Source: a beta proteobacterium L13
GTDB lineage: Bacteria > Pseudomonadota > Gammaproteobacteria > Burkholderiales > Chromobacteriaceae
Reading direction: 5' to 3'
DNA length: 64,000 nt
NCBI GenBank assembly: GCA_000335715.1
Contig: AMYZ01000005.1
Span: 120,939 to 184,938 of the forward strand
Position numbers and translations under genes: made by a program. The notes below the pieces were generated by a model. The model was not told the origin of the DNA. It saw only the letters and a list, made by a program, of their open reading frames with translations, and did not search any database. This document shows, in pieces, positions 17,596 through 31,730 of the stretch; positions within the stretch are counted from its first letter, which is position 1; each line of letters opens with the position of its first letter.

Positions 17596-19020
17596 ATGGA
17601 AGCTCTGCACAGCCTGATCAACGCAGGCAATGACCTGGTTTGGGGTCAGCTACTTATCTATATCCTGATTGGCGTCGGCCTGTTCTTTACCGTACGCATG
17701 GGTTTCATGCAGCTACGCCTGCTGCCGCGCGGCTGGCAGGAAATGCTGGGTGGCCACGGCCACAATAGCGAAGGCAGTGACATTTCTTCATTCCAGGCTT
17801 TTGCTACCGGTCTGGCTAGCCGTGTAGGTACCGGTAACGTGGCCGGTGTGGCCACCGCCATCGCCCTGGGCGGCCCGGGTGCCGTGTTCTGGATGTGGAT
17901 CACCGCGCTGCTGGGTATGGCCAGCGCCTTTGCCGAATCCACACTGGCACAGCTGTTCAAAGTAAACCACCACGACGGTACTTTCCGTGGTGGCCCGGCT
18001 TACTACATCCAGAAAGGCCTGGGCCAGCGCTGGCTGGGCATTGCCTTCTCCATCTCGCTGATCATCGCTTTCGGCCTGGTGTTCAACGCAGTACAAGCCA
18101 ACTCCATCGTTGCTGCCACTGAAGGCGCATGGGGCTGGGACAAAAACCTGGTGGCTATCGGCCTGGTACTGATGACCGCGCCGATCATCTTTGGCGGTAT
18201 CCGCAAAGTGGCCCAAGTGGCCGAGTGGATGGTGCCGGTTATGGCCGTGATCTATCTGGGCATGACCCTGTTTGTGATCTTCACCAACCTGTCCGCCGTA
18301 CCGGGCATCTTCATGCTGATCGTGAAGAGCGCATTCGGTCTGGAACAAGCCGCTGGCGGCTTTGCCGGCTACGCTGTAAGCCAGGCCATGATGATGGGCA
18401 TCAAGCGCGGCCTGTTCTCCAACGAAGCCGGTATGGGTTCCGCCCCTAACGCTGCCGCTGCGGCCACTACCGCGCACCCGGCTAGCCAGGGCATCATCCA
18501 GATGTTCGGCGTGTTCATCGACACCATCATCGTGTGCTCTTGCACTGCCTTTATCGTGTTGCTGTCGGGTGCCTACGTACCGGGTGCAGAACTGAAAGGC
18601 GTACAACTGACCCAGGCTGCGTTGAATGCGACACTGGGCAACTGGGGTGGCCACTTCCTGGCCGTGGCGCTGTTCCTGTTCTGCTTCAGCTCCATCATCG
18701 GTAACTATGCCTACGCCGAAGGCAACGTGGAATTCATCAAGAACAACAAGGGCGTGATGCTGGGCTTCCGTCTGCTGGTACTGTTCATGGTGGGCTTTGG
18801 TGCCATTGGCAGCTCGCCGCTGGTATGGGACATGGCCGACCTGGCCATGGGCGTGATGGCGCTGATCAACCTGTTTGCCATTGTGATGCTGTCCAAGTAC
18901 GTATTCGTGCTGCTGAAGGACTACCAGCAACAGCTGAAAGCGGGCAAGGACAAGCCGGTATTCGACGTGAAGCAATACCCGGAAATCCAGGCCAAGATCC
19001 ACAAAGACGTGTGGAAGTAA
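17596..19020 (+). CDS. Alanine/glycine:cation symporter (AGCS family)
   Basis: 474 aa. Inner-membrane Na+- or H+-coupled alanine/glycine uptake carrier of the DagA/AlsT type. It has many hydrophobic segments and the family stretch FQAFATGLASRVGTGNVAGV, plus GGPAYYIQKGLG and SNEAGMGSAPNAAAAA. Ribosome site TTGAGGAGTCCAC. Monocistronic, followed by its own terminator. AGCS members differ in preferred amino acid and ion, which cannot be read here. Confidence 0.9.
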   Translation: MEALHSLINAGNDLVWGQLLIYILIGVGLFFTVRMGFMQLRLLPRGWQEMLGGHGHNSEGSDISSFQAFATGLASRVGTGNVAGVATAIALGGPGAVFWMWITALLGMASAFAESTLAQLFKVNHHDGTFRGGPAYYIQKGLGQRWLGIAFSISLIIAFGLVFNAVQANSIVAATEGAWGWDKNLVAIGLVLMTAPIIFGGIRKVAQVAEWMVPVMAVIYLGMTLFVIFTNLSAVPGIFMLIVKSAFGLEQAAGGFAGYAVSQAMMMGIKRGLFSNEAGMGSAPNAAAAATTAHPASQGIIQMFGVFIDTIIVCSCTAFIVLLSGAYVPGAELKGVQLTQAALNATLGNWGGHFLAVALFLFCFSSIIGNYAYAEGNVEFIKNNKGVMLGFRLLVLFMVGFGAIGSSPLVWDMADLAMGVMALINLFAIVMLSKYVFVLLKDYQQQLKAGKDKPVFDVKQYPEIQAKIHKDVWK

Positions 19021-19043
19021 CATCCACTCAAGCCATAACGCCA

Positions 19044-19075
19044 AGCCCTGCCCGCCTACGCCGGCAGGGCTTTTT
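19044..19075 (+). terminator. Terminator after the AGCS gene
   Basis: 9-bp stem (19044-19052 with 19063-19071) followed by TTTTT, 23 nt after the stop. Confidence 0.88.
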
Positions 19076-19105
19076 GCTTTCTTGCGCGCCAATCAGGGTG
19101 CCAAG

Positions 19106-19115
19106 GTTGGCCGCA
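19106..19115 (+). repeat. candidate uptake-signal copy
   Basis: CCAAGGTTGGCCGCA, the full extended form, between two terminators in the convergent agcS-glmM gap. Confidence 0.6.
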
Positions 19116-19120
19116 GGCGC

Positions 19121-19147
19121 AAAAAAAACCGGCCTTGGCCGGTTTTT
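19121..19147 (-). terminator. Terminator after glmM
   Basis: Stem accggc/gccggt extended by A:T pairs, with eight T on the minus strand (19121-19128). It ends the glmM message and could work in both directions. Confidence 0.85.
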
Positions 19148-19167
19148 CTTCTTGCGTGCCACCACTG

Positions 19168-20499
19168 CTAAGCGGCTTCGATCACCGCAGCAATCCGGCT
19201 GGCCCAGTCGGTAGCCAAGGCAAGATCGTCGGCCTCGACCATCACACGTACTACCGGCTCGGTACCGGATGGGCGCAATACCACGCGGCCATGGCCTGCC
19301 AGTGCCTGCTCGGCTTCTTGCAACAGCGCTGCGCTAGCAGTTTTCCAGTCCTGACCGTGCAGGCGCACATTGATCATTTTCTGCGGGAACGGCGTCCAGT
19401 CGGCACAAATATCGGCCAGGCCGGCTTTCAACTCGTGCAATGCGGCCAACACCTGCAACGCAGAAATAATACCGTCGCCAGTGGAGTGCTTGTCCAGGCA
19501 CAGCACATGGCCCGAGGCTTCGCCACCGACCTGCCAGCCATGTTGACCCAGCATTTCCAGTACGTAGCGGTCGCCCACCTTGGCGCGGCCAAATGGCACG
19601 CCCTGGCGCTGCAATGCCAGCTCCATGGCCATATTGGTCATGACCGTACCGACCACACCACCGCCCAGTTGGCCACGGCCCGCACGCGCCTTGGCAATCA
19701 CGTAGATCAGCTGGTCGCCGTCGTACACATTGCCGTGGCGGTCGGCCATCATCAGCCGGTCGCCATCGCCATCCAGCGAAATGCCGTAGTCGGCACCGTG
19801 TGCCTGCACCGCCTGGGCGACTGCTTCTGCGTGAGTCGCACCGACACCATCGTTAATGTTGTAGCCACTGGGCTTGTCGCCAATGGCGACGACTTCGGCA
19901 CCCAGCTCGTGGAAGACCTTGGGGGCGATATGGTAGGTGGCACCGTGCGCGCAATCCACCACCAGCTTCAGGCCTTTGAGATCGAGCTCGTTGGGGAAGG
20001 TGCCCTTGCAGAACTCGATATAGCGCAGATCAGCGCCTTCGATGCGCTTGGCACGGCCCAGCTCACGCGAAGGGCTGGTTTCCATCGGGGAGTCCAGCAT
20101 GGCTTCGATTTGCAGCTCCAGCGCGTCGTCCAGCTTTTTACCGCCCTTGGCAAAGAACTTGATGCCGTTATCCTGATAGGGGTTGTGCGAAGCAGAAATC
20201 ATCACACCGGCAGACAGGCGCAGCGCACGGGTCAGGTAGGCAATCCCCGGCGTAGGCAGTGGCCCGGTGAGCAGCACATTCACACCGGCGGCAGTAAAAC
20301 CGGCTTGCAGGGCAGCCTCCAGCATATAGCCGGAAATACGCGTGTCCTTACCGATGATGACGGTAGGGTGTTCTTCATTCTCGTGGTCTACCAGCACCTT
20401 GCCCGCGGCATAGCCCAGCCGCAATACAAACTCGGGGGTAATCGGTGCCTTGCCTACCTCGCCACGCACACCATCGGTACCAAAATATTTGCGGCCCAT
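19168..20499 (-). CDS. glmM: Phosphoglucosamine mutase GlmM
   Basis: 443 aa. Converts glucosamine-6-P to glucosamine-1-P for UDP-GlcNAc and thus cell-wall synthesis. The start [10 protein letters not shown] is diagnostic. The phospho-serine is Ser104 in SASHNP, and the Mg site is DGDGDR. I use the ATG at 20499 because AAAGGA lies six bases upstream of it, whereas it abuts the earlier in-frame ATG. folP-glmM order downstream of ftsH is the classical arrangement. One 10-mer copy at 19441-19450. Confidence 0.95.
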   Translation of the reverse strand: MGRKYFGTDGVRGEVGKAPITPEFVLRLGYAAGKVLVDHENEEHPTVIIGKDTRISGYMLEAALQAGFTAAGVNVLLTGPLPTPGIAYLTRALRLSAGVMISASHNPYQDNGIKFFAKGGKKLDDALELQIEAMLDSPMETSPSRELGRAKRIEGADLRYIEFCKGTFPNELDLKGLKLVVDCAHGATYHIAPKVFHELGAEVVAIGDKPSGYNINDGVGATHAEAVAQAVQAHGADYGISLDGDGDRLMMADRHGNVYDGDQLIYVIAKARAGRGQLGGGVVGTVMTNMAMELALQRQGVPFGRAKVGDRYVLEMLGQHGWQVGGEASGHVLCLDKHSTGDGIISALQVLAALHELKAGLADICADWTPFPQKMINVRLHGQDWKTASAALLQEAEQALAGHGRVVLRPSGTEPVVRVMVEADDLALATDWASRIAAVIEAA

Positions 20500-20574
20500 C
20501 TGCATTCCTTTACATGACATTTTTATAATATTTTACCCGCACCATGGCAGACATAACATGCATTCAGCGCAATA

Positions 20575-21414
20575 TTAGCGCACTTCTTGCACCGCCCGGA
20601 GTACCTGCAGCGCCTGTACGGTCTCTTTCACGTCGTGCACGCGTATTACCCTGGCGCCTTGCTGCGCGCTGAGCACGGCAGCGGCAATGCTGGCGCCCAG
20701 GCGCTGGTCTGCCTGGCTTTCGCCGGTAATGGCGCCCAGCATGCTCTTGCGCGACAGGCCTACCAGCAAAGGAACGCCGGCCTGCTGTTCCAGCTGCGGC
20801 AGAGCGCGCAGCAAAGCCAGATTGTGCTCCAGCGTTTTGCCAAAGCCAAAGCCGGGGTCTGCCAACAAGCGGGCCTGGTCGATACCGGCAGCAAGACACA
20901 GCTGTACGCGGCGCGCCAGGTAGCTGCCTACCTCATCGACTACGCTGTTGTAGCTGGGTTGCTGCTGCATGGTGTCCGGGTTGCCCTGCTTGTGCATCAG
21001 GCAGATACCTACGTTGGCCGCAGCCAGCAAGGGCAGCGCGCCCTCGTCTTCCAGTGCAGACACATCGTTGATCAGGTCGACCAGGCCTTCAGTCAGGGCG
21101 GCCTGCATCACGCTGGTGCGGCGGGTATCAAGCGATACTGGCACGTTCAGCTGAACAAGCTCGCGCAGTACCGGCAGGACACGGCGTAGCTCTTCTTCCG
21201 GGCTGACTAAAGGCGCACCTGGGCGGGTAGACTCGCCACCGATATCCAGAATATCCGCTCCGTCGGCGATCAGGGCCTGAGCGTGCGCTACGGCCTGCGC
21301 TACAGTATCGTGGCGGCCACCATCCGAGAATGAGTCCGGCGTGACATTCAGGATCCCCATGACCAGGGGGCGGGACAGGTCCAGCGTGTAGCGGCCACAG
21401 ATAAAGCGGGACAT
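20575..21414 (-). CDS. folP: Dihydropteroate synthase
   Basis: 279 aa. Joins p-aminobenzoate to dihydropterin pyrophosphate in folate synthesis; target of sulfonamides. Motifs: GILNVTPDSFSDGG near the N terminus, DIGGESTRPGA, and the C-terminal GLSRKSMLG and RVHDV. Start taken as the ATG at 21414 (MSRFICGRYTL). A perfect hairpin precedes it, between ftsH and folP. One 10-mer copy at 21013-21022 encodes part of LAAANVG. Confidence 0.95.
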   Translation of the reverse strand: MSRFICGRYTLDLSRPLVMGILNVTPDSFSDGGRHDTVAQAVAHAQALIADGADILDIGGESTRPGAPLVSPEEELRRVLPVLRELVQLNVPVSLDTRRTSVMQAALTEGLVDLINDVSALEDEGALPLLAAANVGICLMHKQGNPDTMQQQPSYNSVVDEVGSYLARRVQLCLAAGIDQARLLADPGFGFGKTLEHNLALLRALPQLEQQAGVPLLVGLSRKSMLGAITGESQADQRLGASIAAAVLSAQQGARVIRVHDVKETVQALQVLRAVQEVR

Positions 21415-21430
21415 GATGCAATCCAGAAAC

Positions 21431-21458
21431 AAAAGAGCCGCAGCTTAAGCTGCGGCTC
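21431..21458 (-). terminator. Perfect 12-bp stem between ftsH and folP
   Basis: Self-complementary 24 bp (arms 21435-21446 and 21447-21458) followed on the minus strand by TTTTGTTT. It lies in a 62-nt gap, so it is likely a partial terminator inside the ftsH-folP-glmM run. Confidence 0.7.
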
Positions 21459-21476
21459 GGGCAATTGACAAGAGGC

Positions 21477-23381
<1,905 letters not shown>

Positions 23382-23451
23382 AAGAGCGTGCTCCTATGTG
23401 CCCTGACTTGGAGAATGGTTTATTTGATTGTAACCCCCGCGTGGCAGGCTG

Positions 23452-24069
23452 TCAGCGACGGCCCTTGCCAAGCAGGTAAATTTCACTGGAGCGATCACGG
23501 GAGGCCTTGGGTTTGCGCGTTACCACCTCGGTAAACAGCTCGCGCATGGACTGCAGGTAAGCCTGGAATTCGCTACCCTGAAATACCTTGACCAGAAAAT
23601 GGCCACCGGGTTTCAGGTGATCACGGGCAAATTCCAGCGCCAGCTCGGTCAGGTGAAAGCTGCGGGCCTGATCGATGGCGCTCATACCGGAGATATTGGG
23701 GGCCATGTCGGAAATTACAAGGTCCAGCTGACGCCCGCCCAGCAAGGCGACAAACTCGTCCAGCACCTCCTGCTCGCGAAAGTCCCCCTGGATGAAAGAC
23801 ACGTCGGCAATGGCGTCCATGGGCAGGATATCCATGGCAAACACATTGCCCTTGTCACCCACGATACGTGCTGCCACTTGCGACCAGCTACCCGGAGCAG
23901 ACCCCAGATCGGCCAGCACGGTTCCCGGCACGATCAATTTATCTTTTTCGTTGATCTCCAGCAGCTTGTAGGCAGCGCGGGCACGGTAGCCATCCTTCTG
24001 CGCCATATGCACATAGTGGTCGTTAACGTGCTCTTTTAACCAGGCGTTACTTGTCCTGCTGCGTGCCAT
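23452..24069 (-). CDS. rlmE: 23S rRNA 2'-O-ribose methyltransferase RlmE
   Basis: 205 aa. Methylates U2552 in the 23S A-loop using SAM (FtsJ/RrmJ). SAM motif LADLGSAPGSWSQ, then VISDMAPNISG and GGHFLVKVFQG supply the K-D-K-E catalytic set. Start at ATG 24069 (MARSRTSNAWLKEH) with AGGAAAG upstream. Divergent from yhbY, as in E. coli and many relatives. Confidence 0.95.
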   Translation of the reverse strand: MARSRTSNAWLKEHVNDHYVHMAQKDGYRARAAYKLLEINEKDKLIVPGTVLADLGSAPGSWSQVAARIVGDKGNVFAMDILPMDAIADVSFIQGDFREQEVLDEFVALLGGRQLDLVISDMAPNISGMSAIDQARSFHLTELALEFARDHLKPGGHFLVKVFQGSEFQAYLQSMRELFTEVVTRKPKASRDRSSEIYLLGKGRR

Positions 24070-24261
24070 GCTTCTTTCCTGATGAATTTGGGTTAGGTTG
24101 TACTGGGAACTATAAATACAATCGGCGCACATGCCAGTATGGCTTGCAGATAGTGCACGCTACGCGGCTGCGGCCATTGATGGCGGGCGCTGACGAAACT
24201 ACTGTGAACAGCGCCTGAATTTTAGTAAAATCTTTTTTTAATCTGAAACTTGAAGCAACAC

Positions 24262-24588
24262 ATGAAAATCGAACTGACAGCCGTCGAGCGTACTTACCTG
24301 AAGGGCCTGGCCCACTCACTGAACCCGGTAGTAATGATCGGCAACAACGGGCTGACCGAATCCGTGGTACGTGAAATCGCCATCAGCCTGGACGCTCACG
24401 AACTGATCAAGGTTCGCGTTCTGGGCGATGACCGCAGCGCGCGTGTCGCCATGTACGACCAGATCTGTGATGAACTGGGTGCCGCCCAGGTGCAACACAT
24501 CGGTAAACTGCTGGTACTGTACCGCCCTTCCGACAAAGCACTGATCGACCTGCCGAAAAGCAAAAAGGCACTGAAAGCCCGCCCGTAA
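24262..24588 (+). CDS. yhbY: CRM-domain RNA-binding protein YhbY
   Basis: 108 aa. CRS1-YhbY domain protein associated with pre-50S ribosomal particles. The domain spans nearly the whole length, with the GxxG-type loop at MIGNNGLTE and the basic C terminus KSKKALKARP. Start at ATG 24262; the frame is open a little further upstream. Divergent from rlmE, another 50S maturation gene. Confidence 0.88.
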   Translation: MKIELTAVERTYLKGLAHSLNPVVMIGNNGLTESVVREIAISLDAHELIKVRVLGDDRSARVAMYDQICDELGAAQVQHIGKLLVLYRPSDKALIDLPKSKKALKARP

Positions 24589-24612
24589 GCACGGCAGCTG
24601 GCAATACATGAT

Positions 24613-24638
24613 AAAAGCGGTGGCTTGCCACCGCTTTT
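24613..24638. terminator. Bidirectional terminator
   Basis: 11-bp stem (24613-24623 with 24628-24638), A-tract and T-tract, between convergent yhbY and the DUF4149 gene. Confidence 0.88.
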
Positions 24639-24648
24639 TGTTTGCCTG

Positions 24649-25080
24649 TCAGTTATCGCTACGCAGCAGGTAAGCCAGACCCATCAGGCTCTGCACCAGA
24701 TAGATCAGGCTGGAAATGGCGTGCCAGGTAGCGAAACCGCCGCCAAACAGCCCTTCTGCCGCGTGGTTCATCTGCATTTTCAGGGCAGCAATGATGGGGG
24801 TCACGGCAAAGTGGTTGATCACGATGCAGGCCAGCATGCCCAGCAGCAGCCAGAACGGTGCCTGTTTCAGGCCGCGTGCCCCCTGGCGCATCACGTAATC
24901 CGCCATCAGGAATACACTGCACACCAGCCCGACCCAGGCGATAGAGGCGAATAGCCTGCCTGCCACCATGCCTGCCGTCACGTTATCCAGTGCCGAAAAC
25001 AGCACCGGCGTCACAATAATGCCGATAACCCACAAGCCGCCAATCCAGAAAGTACGGGCGATGGCGCGTAAACCGTTCAT
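24649..25080 (-). CDS. DUF4149 family membrane protein
   Basis: 143 aa. Four hydrophobic segments (about 10-30, 42-64, 76-97 and 117-140) and the features of DUF4149/TMEM205-like proteins: an N-terminal FWIGGLWVIGIIVTPVLF and a conserved NHFAVTPIIAALKMQMN segment. Inner-membrane protein of unknown role. Lies downstream of greA on the same strand and may share its transcript, with a 62-nt gap carrying one 10-mer copy. Confidence 0.75.
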   Translation of the reverse strand: MNGLRAIARTFWIGGLWVIGIIVTPVLFSALDNVTAGMVAGRLFASIAWVGLVCSVFLMADYVMRQGARGLKQAPFWLLLGMLACIVINHFAVTPIIAALKMQMNHAAEGLFGGGFATWHAISSLIYLVQSLMGLAYLLRSDN

Positions 25081-25107
25081 GCTTCCCCCTGATCATTGCT
25101 GCTCAAG

Positions 25108-25117
25108 GTTGGCCGCA
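25108..25117 (+). repeat. candidate uptake-signal copy
   Basis: TCAAGGTTGGCCGCA in the gap between greA and the DUF4149 gene; extended form. Confidence 0.6.
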
Positions 25118-25142
25118 GCCCATGCCGCGACCTGCCTCAGGC

Positions 25143-25619
25143 TCAGATATACAGTACGTCCAGGATTTCGTATTCGCGAATGCCGCCTGGTGCCACCACC
25201 TCGGCAACATCACCGGCTTCCTTGCCGATCATGGCACGGGAGATAGGCGAGTTGATCGACACTTTGCCTTCCTTGATGTCGGCTTCGTCGTCACCCACGA
25301 TCTGGTAGGTCACTTCGTCATCGCTCTCCATATCCAGCAGCTTGACGGTGGCAGCAAACACCACACGACCATCAGCGTTCAGCTCGGTAGGGTCGATAAC
25401 CTGCGCATTGGAAATCTTGGCTTCCAGCTCGGCAATGCGGCCTTCCACGAAAGCCTGACGCTCTTTGGCAGCTTCGTACTCGGCGTTTTCCGACAGGTCA
25501 CCCTGGGCGCGAGCCTCGGCAATGGCCTCGATCACCGACGGACGCTCCACACTCTTGAGGCGCTGCAGTTCGGCCTTGAGCATTTCCGCTCCACGTACGG
25601 TCAACGGGACTTTGATCAT
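25143..25619 (-). CDS. greA: Transcription elongation factor GreA
   Basis: 158 aa. Rescues backtracked RNA polymerase by stimulating transcript cleavage. The N-terminal coiled coil (about 1-75) carries the acidic tip residues in DLSENAEYEAAKERQ; the C-terminal FKBP-like domain ends in GIREYEILDVLYI. Downstream of carB, a placement seen in many proteobacteria (carAB-greA). A hairpin separates the two. Confidence 0.95.
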   Translation of the reverse strand: MIKVPLTVRGAEMLKAELQRLKSVERPSVIEAIAEARAQGDLSENAEYEAAKERQAFVEGRIAELEAKISNAQVIDPTELNADGRVVFAATVKLLDMESDDEVTYQIVGDDEADIKEGKVSINSPISRAMIGKEAGDVAEVVAPGGIREYEILDVLYI

Positions 25620-25654
25620 GTGTCTATTCTCCGGGGGCCTCTGGCGGCCCCATG

Positions 25655-25692
25655 ATAAAAGCGCAAGCCGCCGTACGAGACGGCGGCTTTGC
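25655..25692 (-). terminator. Hairpin between carB and greA
   Basis: About 12-bp stem (25663-25674 with 25680-25692, one bulge) followed on the minus strand by TTTTAT. Partial or full terminator. Confidence 0.65.
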
Positions 25693-25744
25693 GGGACGAT
25701 TGTGTCAGACGGGATTGTAACGGGATTTCACGTGCGGTTCAAAG

Positions 25745-25754
25745 GTTGGCCGCA
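25745..25754 (+). repeat. candidate uptake-signal copy
   Basis: AAAGGTTGGCCGCA, extended form, 12 bp beyond the carB stop. Confidence 0.6.
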
Positions 25755-25765
25755 CGTGACGCCCA

Positions 25766-28975
<3,210 letters not shown>

Positions 28976-28984
28976 CGTTATCGC

Positions 28985-29007
28985 TCAATTCAATTCAATT
29001 ATTCAAT
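28985..29007 (+). repeat. Short tandem TCAAT repeat before carB
   Basis: Three perfect TCAAT units (28985-28999) plus a fourth at 29003-29007, in the 32-nt leuE-carB spacer just upstream of the carB ATG. Confidence 0.6.
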
Positions 29008-29658
29008 TCACAGACTGGCTGCGGCCAACTTGGCACCAAAACCGATGAACATCGCGCCTACCGAGCCACCCATGGCTGCCGACAAGCGGCGGCGGCGGCG
29101 GAAGGCGGCGGCCAGGTGGTTACCCGCCAGAATCACGATCGTCAGGTACAGCAGGCTGAAGCACTGCACGATGGCCCCCAGCACGGCAAAGGTCAGCGCC
29201 GGGTAGGCGTAGGCCGGGTCGACAAACTGCACGAAGAACGACACGAAAAACAGAATCGCCTTCGGGTTCATCAGGCTGATCAGCATGGCCTTGCGAAACG
29301 GGCTGCTGGCGTCTACCTGCTGTGCGGCCCCTTGCGGTGCTGTGCCCAGACGGGCGTTACGCCAGGCCTGCCAGGCACCTTTCAGCATGTTCAGGCCGAT
29401 CCAGGCCAGGTAACCGCCACCCAAGTATTTCACAATGGCAAACAGCGCCGGGTTGGTCTGCAGCAAGCCGGCCGCGCCGGTGGCGGCCAGTGTCATCAGG
29501 ATCAGGTCGCCGGTGAACACGCCACCGGCGCCGGCAAAACCGGCCCGCACGCCGCGCTGGGCAGCCACGGACAAGACATACATCGAGTTGGGGCCCGGCA
29601 GCAAAATGATGAAAATGGTGCCGAGGATGTAGGTCGTGAGGTCGGTTATGCCAAACAT
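29008..29658 (-). CDS. leuE: LysE/RhtB-family amino-acid exporter, LeuE-like
   Basis: 216 aa. Inner-membrane exporter with about six helices. It matches E. coli LeuE closely by eye: IFIILLPGPNSMYVL, then the conserved SLMNPKAILFFVSFFVQF and a C-terminal GAMFIGFGAKLA. LeuE exports leucine and some analogues; the substrate here is inferred. Start at ATG 29658 with AGGAG upstream. It lies between carA (14 nt) and carB (32 nt) and is almost certainly co-transcribed. That is unusual, because carAB are normally adjacent. Confidence 0.85.
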   Translation of the reverse strand: MFGITDLTTYILGTIFIILLPGPNSMYVLSVAAQRGVRAGFAGAGGVFTGDLILMTLAATGAAGLLQTNPALFAIVKYLGGGYLAWIGLNMLKGAWQAWRNARLGTAPQGAAQQVDASSPFRKAMLISLMNPKAILFFVSFFVQFVDPAYAYPALTFAVLGAIVQCFSLLYLTIVILAGNHLAAAFRRRRRLSAAMGGSVGAMFIGFGAKLAAASL

Positions 29659-29671
29659 GATGGGCTCCTGA

Positions 29672-30799
29672 TCAGGCGCGCTCGGCCATGGCCGCGATGA
29701 AACGGTCAAACAGATAGGCTACGTCTTCCGGGCCCGGGCTCGCTTCCGGGTGGCCCTGGAAGGAGAATGCCGGGCGGTCGGTCAGCGCAATGCCCTGTAC
29801 GGTGTGGTCAAACAGCGAGCGATGGGTCACGCGCACGTTGGCCGGCAGGCTGGATTCGTCTACCTGGAAACCGTGGTTCTGGCTGGTGATCATCACGCGG
29901 CCGCTGTCCAGGTCTTGCACCGGGTGGTTGGCACCGTGGTGGCCGAACTTCATCTTGGACGTTTTAGCGCCAGTGGCCAGGCCCAGCAGCTGGTGGCCCA
30001 GGCAAATGCCGAATACCGGCAGCTTGGTGTCCAGAATCTCGCGGATGGCGGTGATGGCGTAGTCGCATGGCTCCGGGTCGCCCGGGCCGTTGGACAGGAA
30101 CACGCCGTGCGGATTAAGCGCCAGCACGTCTTTCGCAGGCGTTTGCGCCGGTACCACGGTGAGCTTGCAGCCGCGCTCGGCCAGCATGCGCAGGATGTTG
30201 TGCTTCACGCCGAAATCGTAGGCCACCACGTGGTACGGGGTATCGCTCTGCTCGGTATAGCCCTGGCCCAGGCGCCATTCGCGCACGTTCCACTGGTAGG
30301 CTTCCTTGCTGCTCACCACCTTGGCCAGGTCCTGGCCAGCCATGCTGCCAAAACCGCGTGCCAGCTCAACGGCGCGGGCTTCGTCGATGTCGCCGGCCAT
30401 GATGCAGCCTGCCTGCGCACCTTTTTCGCGCAGGATGCGGGTGAGCTTGCGGGTGTCGATGTCGGCAATGGCGACAACGTTGTTCTTCACCAGATAATCG
30501 GACAGCGAGTCTTCCGCACGGAAGTTGCTGTGCAACAGCGGCAGATCACGAATGATCAGGCCGGATGCAAAAACGGCGCCGGACTCGGTGTCTTCCGAGT
30601 TGGCGCCGACGTTTCCAATATGGGGATAGGTCAGAGTGACGATTTGCCGGGTATACGATGGATCGGTAAGGATCTCCTGATAACCGGTCATGGCGGTATT
30701 GAATACCACCTCTCCTACGGTGTGGCCGCTGGCTCCGATGGCTACGCCTTTGAAAAGCGTGCCGTCAGCCAAGGCTAGAATCGCGGGTACGGTTGTCAC
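29672..30799 (-). CDS. carA: Carbamoyl-phosphate synthase small subunit
   Basis: 375 aa. Glutaminase subunit feeding ammonia to CarB. The class I amidotransferase triad is visible: nucleophile Cys in [10 protein letters not shown], and His and Glu in [13 protein letters not shown]. Starts with GTG at 30799; AGGAG lies 8 nt upstream. First gene of carA-leuE-carB. Its leader contains a 9-bp hairpin and a strong promoter. Confidence 0.96.
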   Translation of the reverse strand: MTTVPAILALADGTLFKGVAIGASGHTVGEVVFNTAMTGYQEILTDPSYTRQIVTLTYPHIGNVGANSEDTESGAVFASGLIIRDLPLLHSNFRAEDSLSDYLVKNNVVAIADIDTRKLTRILREKGAQAGCIMAGDIDEARAVELARGFGSMAGQDLAKVVSSKEAYQWNVREWRLGQGYTEQSDTPYHVVAYDFGVKHNILRMLAERGCKLTVVPAQTPAKDVLALNPHGVFLSNGPGDPEPCDYAITAIREILDTKLPVFGICLGHQLLGLATGAKTSKMKFGHHGANHPVQDLDSGRVMITSQNHGFQVDESSLPANVRVTHRSLFDHTVQGIALTDRPAFSFQGHPEASPGPEDVAYLFDRFIAAMAERA

Positions 30800-30844
30800 T
30801 GGCTGGCTCCTGAAATAATGGTTTTTTGAATCACTTATATAACA

Positions 30845-30877
30845 AACGGGACACCACGCCGCAGCGCTTGTCCCGTT
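30845..30877 (-). promoter_or_regulatory. carA leader hairpin
   Basis: AACGGGACA (30845-30853) pairs with TGTCCCGTT (30869-30877) around a 15-nt loop; on the minus strand the stem is followed by TGTTATATAA. It lies between the carA promoter and the start codon and could be an attenuator, though the T-tract is poor. Confidence 0.5.
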
Positions 30878-30892
30878 CGGTTAAACTTTTCG

Positions 30893-30920
30893 ATTATAAC
30901 GCGATTTCGCATTTTTTCAA
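30893..30920 (-). promoter_or_regulatory. carA promoter
   Basis: Minus-strand TTGAAA (-35, 30915-30920), 16-nt spacer, TATAAT (-10, 30893-30898), about 95 nt upstream of the GTG start. Confidence 0.7.
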
Positions 30921-30998
30921 TGGCAAAACGGGCACTTTTTTTCAATTTCCAACAAAAACAAACACTTGAACAGCAATAGCATCAAGTTGACGCAGACG

Positions 30999-31730
30999 TC
31001 AATTCAGCTGCCACGTAACGCTATTCGCCCCGCTGGGCCTGCCTAGCATCAACAAAACCGGTTTCAACGCTTCGTATTGCGCGGCTTCGCTACTGGCACT
31101 GCCGGCAAACTGCAGGCCGCTGGCGTCATAGCGCCCTTGCCCCTGGATTTGCAGTGGCCCTTGCACCGTCCGCATGGCCAGCTGTACCTGCTCGCCCTGC
31201 CCCTGCACATCCAGCGCGTAGCTGCCAAACGGCTGGATGCGCGATAGCGGCGAGCTCGCAGCCACCCATGCCAGCACTGCCTGCCCCTCTACACGGCCTG
31301 GCTGTAGCAGCAGGTGCCCTACGTTTAACTGTAGCTGGCCACCCAGCCGCGCGCTTTGCCATTTCGGTGAAAAACCGGTCAGTGCCGCCACCGGCAGTTG
31401 TAGCTGCACATTGTCCAGCTGTGCGCTGCGCACTTTCAGCTGCAGGCTGCCCGCCTGGCCATCGGCATCGATATGCCACTGCAGCGCCAGGCTGCGCAGC
31501 GCAGCAGGCTGCCAGCGCCAGGCCAGCGTGCTCATGGGCAAGACCTCGCCCTGCTGGCCGGCGTACATCAGCTGCCCGCTACCCTGCCACAGCGTGCCCT
31601 TGGCCGCGGCCAGCCGCCAGCGCCCGTCCGTTGCTGCGGCCAACCTGCCATCCAGCAAGCTGGCAGGCAGATGCGCCACGGCAGACAGCAAGCCCGCGAT
31701 TACCAGCCCTAGCCACCCTGCGCGCTTCAT
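30999..31730 (-). CDS. gspN: Type II secretion system protein GspN
   Basis: 243 aa. Last gene of the gsp operon. A single N-terminal membrane helix (MKRAGWLGLVIAGLLSAVA) is followed by a periplasmic beta-rich domain with the conserved KGTLWQGSG segment of the T2SSN family. GspN is present in only some T2SS and is thought to help the inner-membrane platform. Overlaps gspM by 4 nt. A 10-mer copy at 31635-31644 encodes part of RLAAATDG. Confidence 0.85.
   Translation of the reverse strand: MKRAGWLGLVIAGLLSAVAHLPASLLDGRLAAATDGRWRLAAAKGTLWQGSGQLMYAGQQGEVLPMSTLAWRWQPAALRSLALQWHIDADGQAGSLQLKVRSAQLDNVQLQLPVAALTGFSPKWQSARLGGQLQLNVGHLLLQPGRVEGQAVLAWVAASSPLSRIQPFGSYALDVQGQGEQVQLAMRTVQGPLQIQGQGRYDASGLQFAGSASSEAAQYEALKPVLLMLGRPSGANSVTWQLN

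Noticed and set aside
17788..19092. Minus-strand frame opposite the AGCS symporter gene
   Set aside because: Shadow frame; the His-rich product is typical of antisense reading of a hydrophobic high-GC gene.
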